64,000 nucleotides of DNA from Bog-756 sp963718405 (GTDB taxonomy: Bacteria; Actinomycetota; Acidimicrobiia; Acidimicrobiales; RAAP-2), in contig CAVQYZ010000001.1 in NCBI GenBank assembly GCA_963718405.1, positions 434,001-498,000 of the forward strand, written 5' to 3'. Below, one piece after another: positions 7,905 to 14,994 of the stretch; position 1 is the first letter of the stretch; every line of letters starts with the position of its first letter. The position numbers and the translations under genes were made by a program. The notes beneath the pieces were generated by a model. That model ran no database searches, was not told the DNA's origin, and was given only the letters and a program-made list of their open reading frames with translations.

Positions 7905-8615
7905 CTGAGGACCAGATTCGAGAAGAGCGGCCGGCCCGGCGCCGCCCTGTTGTTGTGCGGCGCCGTGCTCATCGTCCCCTTGCTTTTGATCCAGAACGGG
8001 CAACAGGCCGAGGCATCGCCTCCGGCCCGGAGCGCGGTAGCCACCGGTCGGGTTATCGACGGCTCGGTCCGTCCGTCGCCTGTGGCTGCTCCGGCCCTCA
8101 CCGTCGGTACGAGCCAGGAGACCACCACGGCCTGGCTGATCCGGAGTACCGAGGCCGCGGCGGCCTCGGCCCCGCCCCCGGGCTCCGGTGACCGGGCCCG
8201 GGCATCGGCCTCGGGTCGGACCGGCGCCACCACTCCCGGGTCGGACGGCCAGGTGCAGGTGACGGCCCCGGCCGAGGTGGTGGTGGACCGCCAGCGGGTG
8301 GCCTCGCCCCCCACGACCGCGCCACCGCCCCCCACCACCACAACCACGGCTCCGCCGGCGCCGACCCCACCGTCGGGTCCGGTCTACTGGGGTCAGGTCA
8401 CCTACTACGGCGCGGCCCCCGGCACCTGCGCCAGCCCCTGGCTGGCTTTCGGCACCGTGGTCACCGTGACCAATCCGGCCAACGACGAGTCGGTCACCTG
8501 TGTGGTCAACGACCGGGAAGCAGACACGGCCCGGGCCATCGACCTGGCCACCGCCACCTTCGCCGAGATCGCCCCCCTGTCGCAGGGCGTGATCGACGCC
8601 GAGGTCAGCTGGTGA
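7905..8615 (+). CDS. Secreted RlpA-like double-psi beta-barrel protein
   Basis: Probable cell-wall-acting exported protein of 236 residues. From the CTG at 7905 it begins MRTRFEKSGRPGAALLL and runs into a hydrophobic core, a typical signal peptide or membrane anchor. Next comes a long Pro/Thr/Ala-rich disordered linker, then from about residue 160 a compact domain opening YWGQVTYYGAAPGTC. That domain contains AFGTVVTVTN, VTCVVNDRE and AIDLATATFAEIAPLSQG, matching the RlpA double-psi barrel (GT.V.VTN...V.VNDR....R.IDLs..A). Two cysteines could form a disulfide. It sits between tatD and ksgA, where mycobacteria encode the resuscitation-promoting factor RpfB, which supports a peptidoglycan role. 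Lytic activity is inferred, not shown. The 3' end overlaps the convergent gene by 11 bases. Confidence 0.75.
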   Translation: MRTRFEKSGRPGAALLLCGAVLIVPLLLIQNGQQAEASPPARSAVATGRVIDGSVRPSPVAAPALTVGTSQETTTAWLIRSTEAAAASAPPPGSGDRARASASGRTGATTPGSDGQVQVTAPAEVVVDRQRVASPPTTAPPPPTTTTTAPPAPTPPSGPVYWGQVTYYGAAPGTCASPWLAFGTVVTVTNPANDESVTCVVNDREADTARAIDLATATFAEIAPLSQGVIDAEVSW

Positions 8616-8964
8616 CGACGGTCCCCGGTCCGGTGTTGGCGGGGTAGCGGGGCCCGGCCAGGGTGTCGAGGGCGGGCACGGCGTCGTCGGCAACCTCGAT
8701 CCGCATGGTGATCCCGTCGACTCCGACCTCGAAGGTGAAGCCGAAGAACGGGCAGCAGGCCTTCTCCCGGCGGGCCAGTTGTACCGCCGCCTCGAATTGG
8801 TCGAGTCGGCGGAGACGGTCTGGCCCACCGTCCCATCGGATGGCCAGGACCGTGGGCGAGGTTCGGCCCACTTCGAGCGAGGGAGAAGCCAGCAGGCGGT
8901 GCCACTCCTCCACCTGGGCCCCCGCATCGGCTCCGGTCAGGCTGCAGGCGATGTCATCGGGCAC
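8605..8964 (-). CDS. Small cytosolic protein with a Cys-Cys-Pro-Phe-Phe motif, function unknown
   Basis: A 119-residue protein from the ATG at 8962-8964. The only striking feature is a conserved-looking block near the middle, RREKACCPFFGFTFEVG, with adjacent cysteines. Similar E..CC.F..F motifs occur in short actinobacterial proteins of unknown role, sometimes next to MerR-like regulators. A paired-cysteine metal or thiol site is possible but unproven. No signal peptide or membrane segment. Codon use is normal for the window. It is convergent with the RlpA-like gene (11-base overlap) and divergent from ksgA. Confidence 0.6.
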   Translation of the reverse strand: MPDDIACSLTGADAGAQVEEWHRLLASPSLEVGRTSPTVLAIRWDGGPDRLRRLDQFEAAVQLARREKACCPFFGFTFEVGVDGITMRIEVADDAVPALDTLAGPRYPANTGPGTVVTS

Positions 8965-8983
8965 CCACCCAGGTTAGACAGCC

Positions 8984-9016
8984 CGCGGGTCGCGGGTCGC
9001 GGGTCGCGGGTCGCGG
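8984..9016. repeat. 7-bp tandem repeat
   Basis: Four full copies of cgcgggt plus a partial fifth, between the starts of the CCPFF gene and ksgA. It is 5' to both genes, so copy-number changes could affect either promoter. Confidence 0.9.
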
Positions 9017-9086
9017 CCCAGGTCCGGGGGCGCCGACGGGGAGCGGAGCCGACCGGGCCACTTCGGGGAGGTGAGACACTGACCGG

Positions 9087-9965
9087 GTGACCCATGGCCG
9101 AGCGGACATCCACGAGCTGCTCGAGGCCAACGACCTCCGCCCCAGTCGGGCCCTGGGCCAGAACTTCGTGGCCGACGGCAACACCGTCCGCCGGATCGTC
9201 CGCCTCTCCGGGGTGGGCCCCGGCCAACGGGTGGTGGAGATCGGGGCCGGCCTGGGCTCACTGACCCTGGCCCTGGTGGAGGCCGGGGCGTCGGTCACCG
9301 CCGTGGAGATCGACCGGTACGTCGTGGCCGTGCTCCGCTCCCTGGTGGAGCCGCTGGGGGTGCGGGTGGTCGGGGCCGACGCCCTCACGCTCGACTGGTC
9401 CGAGCTGCTCGGGGACGGTCCGGACCCCTGGTCGCTGGTGGCCAACCTGCCCTACAACGTGGCGGTTCCCCTGGTGGTCCGGGTGCTGGAGGAGGCTCCC
9501 CAGGTCAACTCGCTTCTGGTCATGGTGCAGCGCGAGGTGGGGGAGCGGATAGTGGCCGGTGCCAGGGACGAGGCCTACGGGGCGGTGTCGGTGAAGGTGG
9601 CCTACTGGGCCACCGCGGCGCTGGTGGGTCGGGTGCCGGCCTCAGTGTTCATCCCGCGGCCCCGGGTGGAGTCGGTGCTGGTGCGCCTCGATCGCCACCC
9701 CACCAAGGGGCCGGCAGGCGGGGCCGAGGTGGACGGCCCGGGCTCCGAACGGTATGAACGGCTGTTCTCCGTGGTGCGGGCGGGCTTCGCCCACCGGCGC
9801 AAGATGCTCCGCCGGTCACTGGACGGAACGGTGCCCCCCGAGGCCTTCGAAGCCGTTGGCATCAGGCCGACCGCCCGGGCCGAAGAGCTCTCGCTTCCCG
9901 AGTGGGAGCGGCTGGCGGCCTGGCCGGCCGAATGGCCGACGGTGGAGCCGGAGCCGGAGCCGTGA
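9087..9965 (+). CDS. rsmA: 16S rRNA (adenine(1518)-N(6)/adenine(1519)-N(6))-dimethyltransferase
   Basis: KsgA/RsmA, which dimethylates the two adjacent adenines of the helix 45 loop during 30S maturation. A 292-residue intact ORF from the GTG at 9087. Motifs: LGQNFVADGNTVRRIV near residue 24 (family N-terminal signature), VVEIGAGLGSLTLALVEAG (SAM motif I), VTAVEIDRYV, the catalytic NLPYNVAVPLV, and SVFIPRPRVESVLVRL, followed by the C-terminal helical domain with FAHRRKMLRRSL. The last residues are Glu/Pro repeats. Its TGA overlaps the ispE GTG (GTGA), which argues for co-translation. Confidence 0.95.
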   Translation: MTHGRADIHELLEANDLRPSRALGQNFVADGNTVRRIVRLSGVGPGQRVVEIGAGLGSLTLALVEAGASVTAVEIDRYVVAVLRSLVEPLGVRVVGADALTLDWSELLGDGPDPWSLVANLPYNVAVPLVVRVLEEAPQVNSLLVMVQREVGERIVAGARDEAYGAVSVKVAYWATAALVGRVPASVFIPRPRVESVLVRLDRHPTKGPAGGAEVDGPGSERYERLFSVVRAGFAHRRKMLRRSLDGTVPPEAFEAVGIRPTARAEELSLPEWERLAAWPAEWPTVEPEPEP

Positions 9966-10807
9966 GCGGGACGGCGACGGTGGCGGCCCCGGCCAAGTTG
10001 ACCCTCTCCTTGCGGGTCACCGGCGTGCGGCCAGACGGCTACCACCTGCTGGAGTCCGAGATGGTCACCCTCGACCTGGCGGACACCCTGGTCATCGAGG
10101 AGTCCACCGACGGGTCGGACGGCACTGACCCGGGGGGCGGGGGCGTCCTGAGCATCGAACCCCACCCGGACGGCCCCTGGTCCGATCGGGGTCCCGAACC
10201 CATCCCGCTCGGGCCGGAGAACCTGGTGAACCGGGCGCTGGTGGCAGTGGATCGGTCGGCCTCGGTGCGAATCGTCAAACGGGTCCCACCCGGAGCCGGC
10301 CTGGGCGGGGGATCGGCCGATGCCGCCGCCATTCTGCGCTGGGCCGGGTGTTCCGACCTGGAGTTGGCCGCGGGGCTGGGAGCCGACGTGCCCTTCTGCG
10401 TGACCGGCGGGAGGGCCATGGTCGGGGGCGTCGGGGAGTTGGTCAGCCCGCTGCCCTACGAGGAACGGCGGTTCACCCTCCTTCTGGTGCCGTTCGGAGT
10501 GGACACCGGTGCGGTCTACCGGGCGTGGGACCGGCTGGCCGCCCAGGGTGGGCCGACGACGGCTGAGGCGTCGACCAACGATCTGGAAGCTGCCGCCCTC
10601 ACGGTGGAGCCCCGTCTGGGCCGGTGGAAGGAGCACCTCGAAGGGCTCACCGGTCGGCAGGCCCATCTGGCCGGCAGCGGCTCGACCTGGTTCGTCGAGG
10701 GGTCGGCGGAGGAACTGGGCCTAGGTGACGGCCAGGGGCCGGCGGCCCAAGCCGGCGAGGAGAGTGCGGTGCTGGTGTCGGTTCGGACCATGCCGCCGCT
10801 GGTGTGA
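9962..10807 (+). CDS. ispE: 4-diphosphocytidyl-2-C-methyl-D-erythritol kinase
   Basis: GHMP-family kinase of the MEP isoprenoid pathway, phosphorylating CDP-ME at the 2-hydroxyl. 281 residues from the GTG at 9962. The N-terminal AAPAKLTLSLRVTGVRPDGY is the usual IspE opening, and PPGAGLGGGSADAAAIL near residue 110 is the ATP-binding GHMP loop. ADVPFCVTGGRAMVGGVGE follows, and the C-terminal HLAGSGSTWFVE is motif III. The open frame extends back to 9902, inside ksgA, but translation there is a shadow. It follows ksgA with a four-base overlap, the order seen in mycobacteria and Streptomyces. Confidence 0.94.
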   Translation: MSGTATVAAPAKLTLSLRVTGVRPDGYHLLESEMVTLDLADTLVIEESTDGSDGTDPGGGGVLSIEPHPDGPWSDRGPEPIPLGPENLVNRALVAVDRSASVRIVKRVPPGAGLGGGSADAAAILRWAGCSDLELAAGLGADVPFCVTGGRAMVGGVGELVSPLPYEERRFTLLLVPFGVDTGAVYRAWDRLAAQGGPTTAEASTNDLEAAALTVEPRLGRWKEHLEGLTGRQAHLAGSGSTWFVEGSAEELGLGDGQGPAAQAGEESAVLVSVRTMPPLV

Positions 10808-10812
10808 CGCCC

Positions 10813-10859
10813 CTATCGGCCTGCCCCTACTGGCCTGCCCCTACTGGCCTGCCCCTACT
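10813..10859. repeat. 14-bp tandem repeat after ispE
   Basis: Three copies of ctayyggcctgccc (first copy with two changes) fill the gap between the ispE stop and the convergent bS22 gene. Confidence 0.9.
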
Positions 10860-10868
10860 CACCAACCA

Positions 10869-10970
10869 CTACTTGCCTGCGGCCCGCCGCTGCCATCTGG
10901 TGGCTTTGAGCATCTTCTTGTGCTTTTTCTTGCGCATGCGCTTGCGGCGCTTCTTGATCAGGGATCCCAT
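10869..10970 (-). CDS. Ribosomal protein bS22 (33 residues)
   Basis: A 33-codon frame from ATG at 10968-10970 to TAG at 10869-10871, encoding MGSLIKKRRKRMRKKKHKK and then a basic tail ending RAAGK. This closely matches the small-subunit protein bS22 (AURKAIP1/COX24-domain protein; in mycobacteria MGSVIKKRRKRMSKKKHRK...), including the invariant MGS-IKKRRKRM start and the expected 33-residue length. It binds near the decoding region in mycobacterial ribosome structures (established knowledge). It lies just upstream of the sensor kinase on the other side of a convergent gap with ispE. Too short for most gene callers. Confidence 0.92.
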   Translation of the reverse strand: MGSLIKKRRKRMRKKKHKKMLKATRWQRRAAGK

Positions 10971-11021
10971 GTCGACCGGCACCCTAGTCGACCAGGGAGT
11001 TTTTCGCCATGTGGCCGGTCG

Positions 11022-12422
11022 TCACTCCTCGTCGGGGCTGACCATGGGGGCCGGCACCTCGGGGAGGCTGAACCGGAAGACCGCCCCTCCACCGTCGGCC
11101 TGGTAGACGTTCACGCTGCCGCCCTCGTCCTGGGCCACCTGGGCCACGATGGCCAGCCCCAGGCCGGAACCGGGTTTGGAGCGGGCGCTCGGGGCCCGGT
11201 AGAAGCGGTCGAAGATGAAGGCGTAGTCGGAATCGGCCACCCCGGGCCCGTGGTCGCGCACGATGACCGTGCCGCCTGGAGCAGGCCACCTCCACCACCC
11301 CACCGTCCGGGCTCCACTTGAGGGCGTTGTCGAGCAGATTGTCCACCGCCCGCCCGATGCGGGCCGTGGACCCCGATACCCAGGTCGGTGCGACCTTGGC
11401 GTCGAATACCACCCCGCGGCTCCGTCCGTGCGTGGTGGCCACTTCGACGGCCTCCAGCACGATGGCGTCGAGCCGGACCGGTCCCGCCGTCAGTTGGGGC
11501 TGCTCGCCCCGGGCCAGCTCGGCCAGGTCGCCCACCAGGGTGGTGAGCTCGTCCATCTGGGTCAGGACGTCGCTGATCAGGACCTGGCGCTCCTCGGGGG
11601 CCAGCTCTTCGAGGCGCCGGGCCACTTCCATGTTGGTACGGAGGCTGGTCAACGGGGTGCGCAGCTCGTGGGAGGCATCCAGCACCAACTGCCGCTGGCT
11701 CTCCCGGGAGGTGTCCAGAGCAACCAGCAGCCGATTGAAGGCCCGGCGCAGTCGTCCCAGCTCGTCGGGGCCACCGGGGTCGAGCCGACGGGAGACGTCG
11801 GTGGTCTCGGCCAGTTCCTCCACCGTGCCGGTGAGGCTGTTGAGCGGGCTGAGGACCGTCCGGCCCACGGCCAGGCCCAAGAGGACGGCCAGGGCCACCC
11901 CTATGAACACGATGAGCCAGAGGGCCAGGGCCAGATGGCGCAGTTCGAGGTTGACCCCGGTCAGCGAGGTCGACAGCTGCATGGCACCACCGGCAGGTGG
12001 GAGCCGCACATAGGTTGCGCCGTCGTTGTAGGTGAAGCCCGATGGGAGAGAGGCGATGATCTGACGGACGGCGATCCCGTTGACCGTGGTCGAGTTGAAG
12101 ATGTTGGGCGCCTGCCCGCCGCTGGCCGCAGAAGCCTTGACGGCGGCATTGACCGGCAGCACCAGGTCCGCCCCGGCGGGATCGGTGCCCCCGTCGCCCA
12201 CGACCACCTGGGTGCAGGTGCCCACGGGAGACCCGCAGGAGTTGGGAATGGTGGGCGGGTCTCCGTGGCCGAGAGCAGTTCGTGGGCCTCGGTGGAGAGG
12301 GTGGCGTCGGCCGATCCGATCAGGGAGTTGTAGGCCACGATGTAGGTGACGAACGAGCCGAGGACCACCACCACCAGCACGGCTCCGGTGGCGGCCAACA
12401 CCAGGCGGCCCCGGAAGGTCAC
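11022..12422 (-). CDS. Sensor histidine kinase, MprB-like (frame broken twice)
   Basis: Membrane sensor kinase partner of the response regulator upstream. From the ATG at 12420-12422: one transmembrane helix (LAATGAVLVVVVLGSFVTYI), then an extracytoplasmic sensor region broken near 12250. A second helix follows (LALALWLIVFIGVALAVLLG), then a HAMP linker and the H-box VLDASHELRTPLTSLRTN with the phospho-accepting His. Next is the N-box DNLLDNALKWSP. After a second frame break near 11283 come IVRDHGPGVADSD (G1), FIFDRFYRAP (F) and GSGLGLAIVAQV (G2), ending at TGA 11022-11024. All kinase boxes are intact once frames are joined, so the breaks look like sequence errors. The signal is unknown; MprB in mycobacteria senses envelope stress. 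Confidence 0.85.
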
Positions 12423-12448
12423 GACCGTTCCTCAGCCGCCGGCATCGG

Positions 12449-13120
12449 TCAGGGCTCGCGCAGCACGTAGCCGACGCCCCGCGCCGTATGGATCAGCCGG
12501 GGCTCGCCGCCGGCCTCGGTCTTGCGTCGCAGGTACCCGACGTAGACGGCCAGGGAGTTGGTGCCCGAGTCGAAGGTGTAACCCCATACCCGGTCGAGGA
12601 TGAGCTCACGGGTCAGCACCTGGCGGGGGTGGCGCAACAGCAGTTCCAACAGGTCGAACTCGATCCGGGTCAGGGTGAACTGGCGCTCGCCCCGCCGGCA
12701 CTCGCGGGTCACCGGGTCGAGGCTGAGGTCGGCGAACCGGAGGACCTCGTCGGAGTCCTCGGGCCGGCGCCGGAGGAGGGCCCGTAGCCGGGCCAGCAGC
12801 TCGGCCAGGGCAAAGGGCTTGACCAGATAATCGTCGGCCCCGGCGTCGAGACCCTGGACGCGGTCGTTTATGGCGTCTCGGGCGGTCAGCATCAGTACCG
12901 GCGTGTCGTTGTCGGCGGCCCGGAGCCGGCGGCACACGTCGAGGCCGTCGAGCGTGGGCAGGCCGATGTCGAGGATGACGGCGTCAGGGGGGCGGACGGC
13001 GATCTCCTCGAGCGCCTCGGGCCCGTCGAGGGCCACCGACACCTCGTATCCCTCCAGCCGGAGGGCGCGATTGAGCGCTCCGCTGACCGCAGCATCATCA
13101 TCGACGACGAGGACTCTCAT
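12449..13120 (-). CDS. OmpR/MprA-type response regulator
   Basis: A 223-residue two-domain regulator. The receiver domain opens MRVLVVDDDAAVSGALNRAL and has the phospho-acceptor Asp in AVILDIGLPTLDG (near residue 51) and the conserved Lys in DDYLVKPFALAELLARL. The C-terminal winged helix carries the recognition region (LLELLLRHPRQVLTRELIL) and closes VYVGYLRRKTEAGG...RGVGYVLR. The receiver-wing linker and the C-terminus are very close to mycobacterial MprA. It is transcribed first, 26 bases before the kinase gene. Target genes are not identifiable here. Confidence 0.92.
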   Translation of the reverse strand: MRVLVVDDDAAVSGALNRALRLEGYEVSVALDGPEALEEIAVRPPDAVILDIGLPTLDGLDVCRRLRAADNDTPVLMLTARDAINDRVQGLDAGADDYLVKPFALAELLARLRALLRRRPEDSDEVLRFADLSLDPVTRECRRGERQFTLTRIEFDLLELLLRHPRQVLTRELILDRVWGYTFDSGTNSLAVYVGYLRRKTEAGGEPRLIHTARGVGYVLREP

Positions 13121-13352
13121 CGGGCCGGGAGCCTACCGGGGCGGTGCGGTCTTGCCGTGGCACGCCATGAGGGCGGCCGGGGCCTGACGGTCGGGAGTGG
13201 GCGGCGGTTGCCGGTGTCGGCCCCCGGCGGGGCACCGGACCGGGGCCGCCCCCGGATGCCGAGCCGGTGGCCCTGAGCCTGATCGGGCCTCATGATCCGA
13301 CTCCAGGGGTAGCCTGTGGGCGCCGTGGGCCGGGTTCTGGCATACGACCAAT

Positions 13353-13425
13353 TCCGAGGTAGTTCAATTGGCAGAACGCTGGCCTTTGGAGCCAGATGTT
13401 GGAGGTTCGAGCCCTCCCCTCGGAG
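13353..13425 (+). tRNA. tRNA-Gln (UUG)
   Basis: A 73-base cloverleaf. Acceptor stem TCCGAGG (13353-13359) pairs with CCTCGGA (13418-13424), discriminator G at 13425, CCA not encoded. The anticodon stem CTGGC/GCCAG holds the loop CTTTGGA, anticodon TTG. The T arm GGAGG-TTCGAGC-CCTCC is perfect. The terminator-like hairpin at 13536-13590 lies about 110 bases downstream. Confidence 0.95.
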
Positions 13426-13535
13426 CGTTCGCCGCTCGGTTTACCGCCCCTCTCCACCGAGGGTCACTCCGCCATCAGTCTGAGGTGCCGGGGCAAGAGC
13501 GGTTCGTGCCGGAGCCCGGATGTCGCGCTTCCCGC

Positions 13536-13590
13536 GGAAAAACCCCACCCTGGGCCGGATCCGGGGATCCGGCCCAGGGGTGGGGTTTCC
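13536..13590. terminator. Strong bidirectional terminator hairpin
   Basis: A long near-perfect inverted repeat: the left arm ggaaaaaccccaccctgggc continues into cggatcc, and the right arm ggatccggcccaggggtggg ends in gtttcc. The flanking A and T runs make it work in both directions, ending the tRNA-Gln transcript on the plus strand and the secreted-protein gene on the minus strand. Confidence 0.85.
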
Positions 13591-13615
13591 GTTCGTGCTC
13601 AGGACCTGGGTGCGG

Positions 13616-14515
13616 TCAGGAGTTGATCGACAACGCCGCATCGGCGATGGGCAAGCCCAGGATGTCCTCGTCGGGAAGCCATCCGTAGGCGGGCCCTCCA
13701 ACCGAGGACGTCGCATGCGTCGTGGGCTGGACGACCGCGGTGATGGCATTTTGGCCGATCGAGTTGACGATCGAGTAGGTGGCCGCCACATCGCCGGTGA
13801 CCGGGTGGAAGTTGATCTTGAACGTGAACCAGCCCTGGTGGGTGATCTCGCTCGGACCGGTGGTGCAGCCCCCGGCATTGCTGCTGGTGCTCACGTAGAA
13901 GCCACCCCCGCCGGCCGACGTCGTGCACAGGTTGAAGATGAAGTCCTGGAGGTACGCAGCCGAGCTGTTGTTGAGCGCAGTGTCCCAGTCAATGACCTGG
14001 CCGGGGTTGGCTGCCGCCCACGAAGGGCTCAAGAAGATCTTGAGCGTCGTGGTGAACCCGTGCGTCGGGAAGGCTGTGGCGTTCTCATCGTTGCCGAAGG
14101 TGGTGTACGGCCCGCTGCAGTTCTCGCTACCGGGTGAGGAAACACCCGACACGTAGCAACCCGTGAGGGTGTCACCCGCACCCGAAACGCGGGCATAGCT
14201 GGCGGTGTGGTCGACCGGCCCATTGACCGACGCGGCGTACCCGCCGTAGTTGGAGAACGTATGGGGCACAACGTCAATGGTGCCGTAGGTGCTGTTTGAC
14301 TGGACCCCGTTGCAACCAGAGGCGAAGGTACACCAGCCGGAGGTGTTGCTGGCCAGGCTGTTGGAGTAGGCGGCCACGGTGGTGTCCGCGGAGTGCGCCA
14401 CGGTACGAGCCGGCGTGGCGGAGCTCACGGCTGCACCCAGTCCGAGGGTGGTAGCCAAGGCGGCAATTCCGATGGCGGAGCCGCGCAGGCCCCACCGCTT
14501 CAGTTTGATGTTCAT
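13616..14515 (-). CDS. Secreted Ser/Thr/Asn-rich protein of unknown function
   Basis: A 299-residue exported protein. The ATG at 14513-14515 follows a textbook ribosome site, AGGAGGAG, about 8 bases upstream, which fixes the start; an in-frame ATG at 14635 is not used. Signal peptide: MNIKLKRWGLRG, a hydrophobic core (SAIGIAALATTLGLGAAV), then SSATPA as a likely cleavage zone. The mature part is uncharged and rich in Ser, Thr, Gly and Asn, with about six cysteines in spaced pairs (WCTFASGC; GCYVSG...ENC; NLC...GGC), suggesting a disulfide-stabilised beta-sandwich outside the cell. I do not recognise the family. The strong ribosome site and dedicated terminator suggest it may be abundantly made. 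Confidence 0.7.
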   Translation of the reverse strand: MNIKLKRWGLRGSAIGIAALATTLGLGAAVSSATPARTVAHSADTTVAAYSNSLASNTSGWCTFASGCNGVQSNSTYGTIDVVPHTFSNYGGYAASVNGPVDHTASYARVSGAGDTLTGCYVSGVSSPGSENCSGPYTTFGNDENATAFPTHGFTTTLKIFLSPSWAAANPGQVIDWDTALNNSSAAYLQDFIFNLCTTSAGGGGFYVSTSSNAGGCTTGPSEITHQGWFTFKINFHPVTGDVAATYSIVNSIGQNAITAVVQPTTHATSSVGGPAYGWLPDEDILGLPIADAALSINS

Positions 14516-14994
14516 GATGATTTCTCCTCCTGGAGTGTGTGTACTTCGGCTGAAAGTCAGCTGTTGTTCAGCGCGCAATCTCGCCGGCCGCCAAGCCCCC
14601 CTGTTGATACCGCCAACGGGCACCAAGCCCGCCATCCCCCAGTACCACAGTGAGCAGACCGCCGACGCTCTTGCCCCCTTCCGGAATTTTCCGTGGGCCT
14701 CAACCTAAAGCACCGCGCCAGGATGCACCATCGTCAATTACTGGTGAGGTCCCGGTTGTCGCAGGTGTTGAGGGCCGATCGGGGGCGCAGTTCTCGGGCT
14801 TCCGGGACCGTGCCGGAGGTTCTGTGAACTTTCTTAGAAAATGGAGGTCAATGGAACATCGCACCTAGGCGCCATCACTCGTGATCCTGGCGTGATCAAA
14901 CCGGCGCGGGGAGGTCAAGGCGTCAACGAGTTGCAATCACTGATCACGCGGATGATGTCGTGCTATTCAAGCGGCCCCAAGTAGGAGTTCCGTA
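14516..14994. other. 480-bp intergenic region upstream of the secreted-protein gene
   Basis: No credible gene. It holds the ribosome site of the secreted protein at its left end and a comparatively AT-rich stretch around 14820-14990 that likely contains the promoter. The inverted pair gtgatc/gatcac recurs near 14880-14945 (ctcgtgatcc, gcgtgatcaa, cactgatcacg), which could be an operator. I could not assign -35 and -10 boxes with confidence. Confidence 0.4.

Noticed and set aside
11022..11303. Stand-alone ATPase domain as an orphan kinase fragment
   Set aside because: It is the catalytic end of the sensor kinase after a frame break near 11283.
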